Both the position numbers and the translations under genes were made by a program. DNA of 64,000 nucleotides from Ligilactobacillus ubinensis (lineage in GTDB: Bacteria > Bacillota > Bacilli > Lactobacillales > Lactobacillaceae). The notes under the pieces are model-generated. The model was given only the letters and a program-made list of their open reading frames with translations. It did no database searches and was not told the DNA's origin. The DNA lies in assembly GCF_024160875.1 (NCBI RefSeq), contig NZ_JAIULA010000007.1:41805-105804 (forward strand), in the 5' to 3' direction. Shown in pieces: positions 61,858-64,000 of this stretch (the first letter of the stretch is position 1; each line of letters opens with the position of its first letter).

Positions 61858-62316
61858 ATGCTCAGAAATCAAGAAATGCTTGTAACAGCAGCTAAAACCT
61901 TAAAAAAGCAAAGTATTAAAAATACACCTCAAAGACAAGTCATTTTAGCATATCTAATGAATTCAAAAGAACATCCTTCTATTGAAATGATTCATGATCA
62001 CGTTCAAGAAAGTGGATTTAGTGTTAGTTTAGCTACGGTGTACAATACTCTTGAATTATTTTTAAAAAATAAATTAATAATTGAAGTAACCCCAGATAAT
62101 GAAGGACATATGCGATATGATTTTTTTGCACGTCCACATTATCATGTTATTTGTGTAAACTGTAATAAAATTATCGATATCTTTAATGATACATTTATGA
62201 CTCTTGAAAAAGAAGCTGCTAAAAAAACTGGCTACCTGATTTATAACAGTCAATATGAAGTGCATGGTCTTTGCCCTGATTGTCAGAAAAAGTTAGCTCA
62301 AAAGAATGAAATTTAA
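61858..62316 (+). CDS. perR: Fur-family regulator, PerR-like
   Basis: A 152-residue metalloregulator. The winged helix (SIKNTPQRQVILAYLMNSKEHPSIEMIHDHVQESGFSVSLATVYNTLELFLKNKLI) is followed by the metal domain: RPHYHVICVNC and HGLCPDCQKK give the two CxxC motifs for structural zinc. HYH and Asp in IIDIFND are the likely regulatory ligands. PerR is preferred over Fur or Zur because of the neighbouring peroxidase and pyruvate oxidase, but sequence alone does not decide. Start ATG 61858 with AAAGGAG. Confidence 0.82.
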   Translation: MLRNQEMLVTAAKTLKKQSIKNTPQRQVILAYLMNSKEHPSIEMIHDHVQESGFSVSLATVYNTLELFLKNKLIIEVTPDNEGHMRYDFFARPHYHVICVNCNKIIDIFNDTFMTLEKEAAKKTGYLIYNSQYEVHGLCPDCQKKLAQKNEI

Positions 62317-62321
62317 TTTAG

Positions 62322-62350
62322 TTGACTTTTAATTCAGAGTAGCCTATATT
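62322..62350 (+). promoter_or_regulatory. Promoter of tyrS
   Basis: TTGACT (62322-62327), a 17-base spacer and TATATT (62345-62350), just ahead of the T-box. Confidence 0.7.
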
Positions 62351-62356
62351 AATAGT

Positions 62357-62585
62357 ATTATTTTAAAGCTTTGAAGTAGCATAGTAGGATGGTAATCACT
62401 GGCTTAGAGAACTTGGTGGAGGCTGCAAACCAAGGCATATATACTATCTGAATTACACTATGGAGCAAAAAAAGGGTCATTCCTCTATCAATGTCAAAGT
62501 TGGTTGCTAGTTTATAGTAACAATTTGGGTGGTAACGCGGAAATTTTCGTCCCTAATGTTAAGTACATTAGGGACTTTTTTTATT
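62357..62585 (+). ncRNA. Tyrosine T-box leader
   Basis: The core GGTGGTAACGCGG (62528-62540) is the T-box antiterminator sequence. In stem I, TAC (62454-62456) followed by A fits the tyrosine specifier. The terminator GTCCCTAATGT/ACATTAGGGAC (62549-62575) ends in a T-run. The gene behind it, tyrS, agrees with the specificity. Confidence 0.94.
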
Positions 62586-62602
62586 TTTAGGAGGTTTATA
62601 TA

Positions 62603-63859
62603 TTGGATATTTTTGATGATTTAAAATGGCGTGGTGCAATTAATCAAGTTTCTGATGAAGAAAACTTAAAAAAATTATTAAATGACAAATCAGTAGGACT
62701 ATATTGTGGAACTGATCCTACTGGTGACAGTTTACATATTGGCCATTTAATTCCTTTTATGATGTTAAAGAGATTTCAATTAGCCGGTCATAGAGCTCAT
62801 ATTTTGATCGGAAGTGGTACTGGGGCAATTGGCGATCCATCAGGGCGTAATTCGGAACGTGTTTTACAAACAATGGAACAAGTAAAGCATAATGAACTTG
62901 CGCTAACAAAACAGATGAAAAATCTATTTGGTGCAGATAATATAACTATTGTTAATAATTATGATTGGTTATCTAAAATAGGTATGTTAGATTTTTTACG
63001 TGATTATGGAAAACTTTTTAATATTAATACAATGTTAGCAAAAGATGTTGTAGCTAGTCGTTTGGAAAATGGTATTTCCTATACGGAGTTCACTTATCAG
63101 ATTTTACAAGCAGTTGATTTTCATCATTTATGGAAACATAATGACGTGCAATTACAGATTGGTGGATCAGACCAATGGGGTAACATTACATCTGGTATTG
63201 ACTTGATTCATAAATTGGAAGGTACCGATGCACAAGCATATGCATTAACTATTCCATTAATGTTGAAAGCAGATGGAACAAAATTTGGAAAAACTGCAGG
63301 CGGTTCAATTTGGCTAGATCCAGAAAAAACGACACCATATGAATTTTATCAATTTTGGTTGAATCAAGATGATCGAGATGTTATAAAGTATTTGAAGTAT
63401 TTTACTTTTCTTGATAAAGAAGAGATAGAAGAATTAGCAAAAAAAGTTGAATTACAACCGGAAAAGCGTGAAGCACAACGACGTTTAGCGCAAGAAGTAA
63501 CAGAGTTTGTTCACGGAAAAAAGGCAGTTAAAGAAGCTGAAAATATTTCTAAAGCTTTATTTTCTGGAGCAGTAAAGGATCTTACTACATCTGAAATAGA
63601 ACAAGGTTTTAAGAATATGCCTTCTGTTAATGTAAAAGATGAACAAAAAAATTTAGTAGAGTGGCTTGTTGATATAACTAAAATCGAAAAATCACGCCGT
63701 CAAGCTCGCGAGGATATTTTGAATGGAGCCATATATTTAAATGGCGAACGTATTACAGATGTAAACTACGAAGTTGAGCCAGCAACAAGTTTTGATGGTA
63801 AGTTTATTATTGTTCGTCGTGGTAAAAAGAAATATTTTTTAGCAAGGATAGTTAAATAA
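62603..63859 (+). CDS. tyrS: Tyrosyl-tRNA synthetase
   Basis: A 418-residue class I synthetase. The HIGH motif reads HIGHLIPF, with YCGTDPTGDSLHIGH ahead of it; GGSDQWGNITSGIDLI and KFGKTAGG (the KMSKS equivalent) follow, then a C-terminal S4 RNA-binding domain (SRRQAREDILNGAIYLNGERI). Start is TTG 62603, 8 bases after AGGAGG, which gives MDIFDDLKWRGAI. Regulated by the Tyr T-box. Confidence 0.97.
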   Translation: MDIFDDLKWRGAINQVSDEENLKKLLNDKSVGLYCGTDPTGDSLHIGHLIPFMMLKRFQLAGHRAHILIGSGTGAIGDPSGRNSERVLQTMEQVKHNELALTKQMKNLFGADNITIVNNYDWLSKIGMLDFLRDYGKLFNINTMLAKDVVASRLENGISYTEFTYQILQAVDFHHLWKHNDVQLQIGGSDQWGNITSGIDLIHKLEGTDAQAYALTIPLMLKADGTKFGKTAGGSIWLDPEKTTPYEFYQFWLNQDDRDVIKYLKYFTFLDKEEIEELAKKVELQPEKREAQRRLAQEVTEFVHGKKAVKEAENISKALFSGAVKDLTTSEIEQGFKNMPSVNVKDEQKNLVEWLVDITKIEKSRRQAREDILNGAIYLNGERITDVNYEVEPATSFDGKFIIVRRGKKKYFLARIVK

Positions 63860-63898
63860 TTTAAAAAAGTTATTTTAATTAACTGATAGAGATTAGTG

Positions 63899-63925
63899 AA
63901 AACTGATTTTTATCAGTTTTTTATT
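63899..63925 (+). terminator. Terminator of tyrS
   Basis: AAAACTGAT (63899-63907) pairs with ATCAGTTTT (63912-63920) and runs into TTTATTTT. Confidence 0.85.
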
Positions 63926-63970
63926 TTGTCTTTAGACCTAGTTGAGCTCGCTTGCGTGCGAAACAAAAAA

Positions 63971-63989
63971 CCACCTGCTTTGCGGGTGG
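63971..63989 (-). terminator. Terminator of a gene entering from the right edge
   Basis: CCACCTGC and GCGGGTGG form an 8-bp GC-rich stem with a 3-base loop. On the minus strand it is followed by TTTTTTG, so it probably ends a minus-strand transcript from beyond base 64000. Confidence 0.7.
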
Positions 63990-64000
63990 AAAAGCAAACG

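Overview
The window is low-GC, densely coded DNA of a Gram-positive bacterium. T-box leaders, AGGAGG-type ribosome sites, cre sites, PTS systems, pyruvate oxidase, LysM/Apf-type secreted proteins and ECF transporters all point to the Lactobacillaceae. Two chemoreceptors (one membrane-bound, one soluble) suggest a motile member, such as the Liquorilactobacillus group. This placement is inferred from gene content; no rRNA is present. No tRNA, rRNA, CRISPR array, IS element or prophage gene was seen.

Layout. 1-9.8 kb: pyruvate oxidase (cut by the window edge) with an Rrf2 regulator, an ArsB-like permease, an APC permease, a GNAT enzyme, a large chemoreceptor, a CsbD protein, and a LysR gene divergent from a MetE-like methyltransferase. 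9.9-18.7 kb: a membrane protein, then a striking carbohydrate locus with four different alpha/beta-hydrolases, sucrose phosphorylase, a GPH symporter and a LacI regulator around a divergent promoter region with a cre site. 18.7-20.8 kb: guanine riboswitch-xpt-pbuX. 20.8-24.6 kb: a PTS operon (EIIA, BglG antiterminator, EIIBC, ChbG deacetylase) behind a RAT/terminator switch. 24.7-31.6 kb: an oxidoreductase plus a RpiA homologue opposite a RpiR regulator, then an MDR enzyme, a YdcF protein, a cysteine desulfidase-like protein and a histidine phosphatase. 31.8-37.1 kb: soluble chemoreceptor, small membrane protein, cellobiose-type EIIC with a GH1 phospho-beta-glucosidase, and a GntR regulator.

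37.2-44.1 kb is a complete trpEGDCFBA operon behind a Trp T-box. 44.2-52.3 kb: DHH phosphoesterase, acylphosphatase, a lone PstS with a PhoP-box-like promoter, a methyltransferase-like protein, an APC permease, MscL, a TVP38-type protein and a LysM/Apf-type secreted protein. 52.5-55.3 kb: a P-type cation ATPase. 55.3-58.2 kb: a thiamin-type ECF transporter (ykoEDC) under a TPP riboswitch. 58.4-63.9 kb: Dyp peroxidase, a cytochrome-b5-like protein, a divergent acetate kinase, a YdjM protein, a PerR-like regulator and tyrS behind a Tyr T-box.

The most promising candidate for a new system is the 11.2-18.7 kb locus. Its four esterases of different subfamilies, one transporter and one sucrose phosphorylase suggest uptake and stepwise dismantling of acylated sucrose or similar plant esters. 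Several start codons were moved to TTG, GTG or internal ATG codons because the ribosome-binding site fits those positions better. One gene (RpiA-like) appears to start at ATC.
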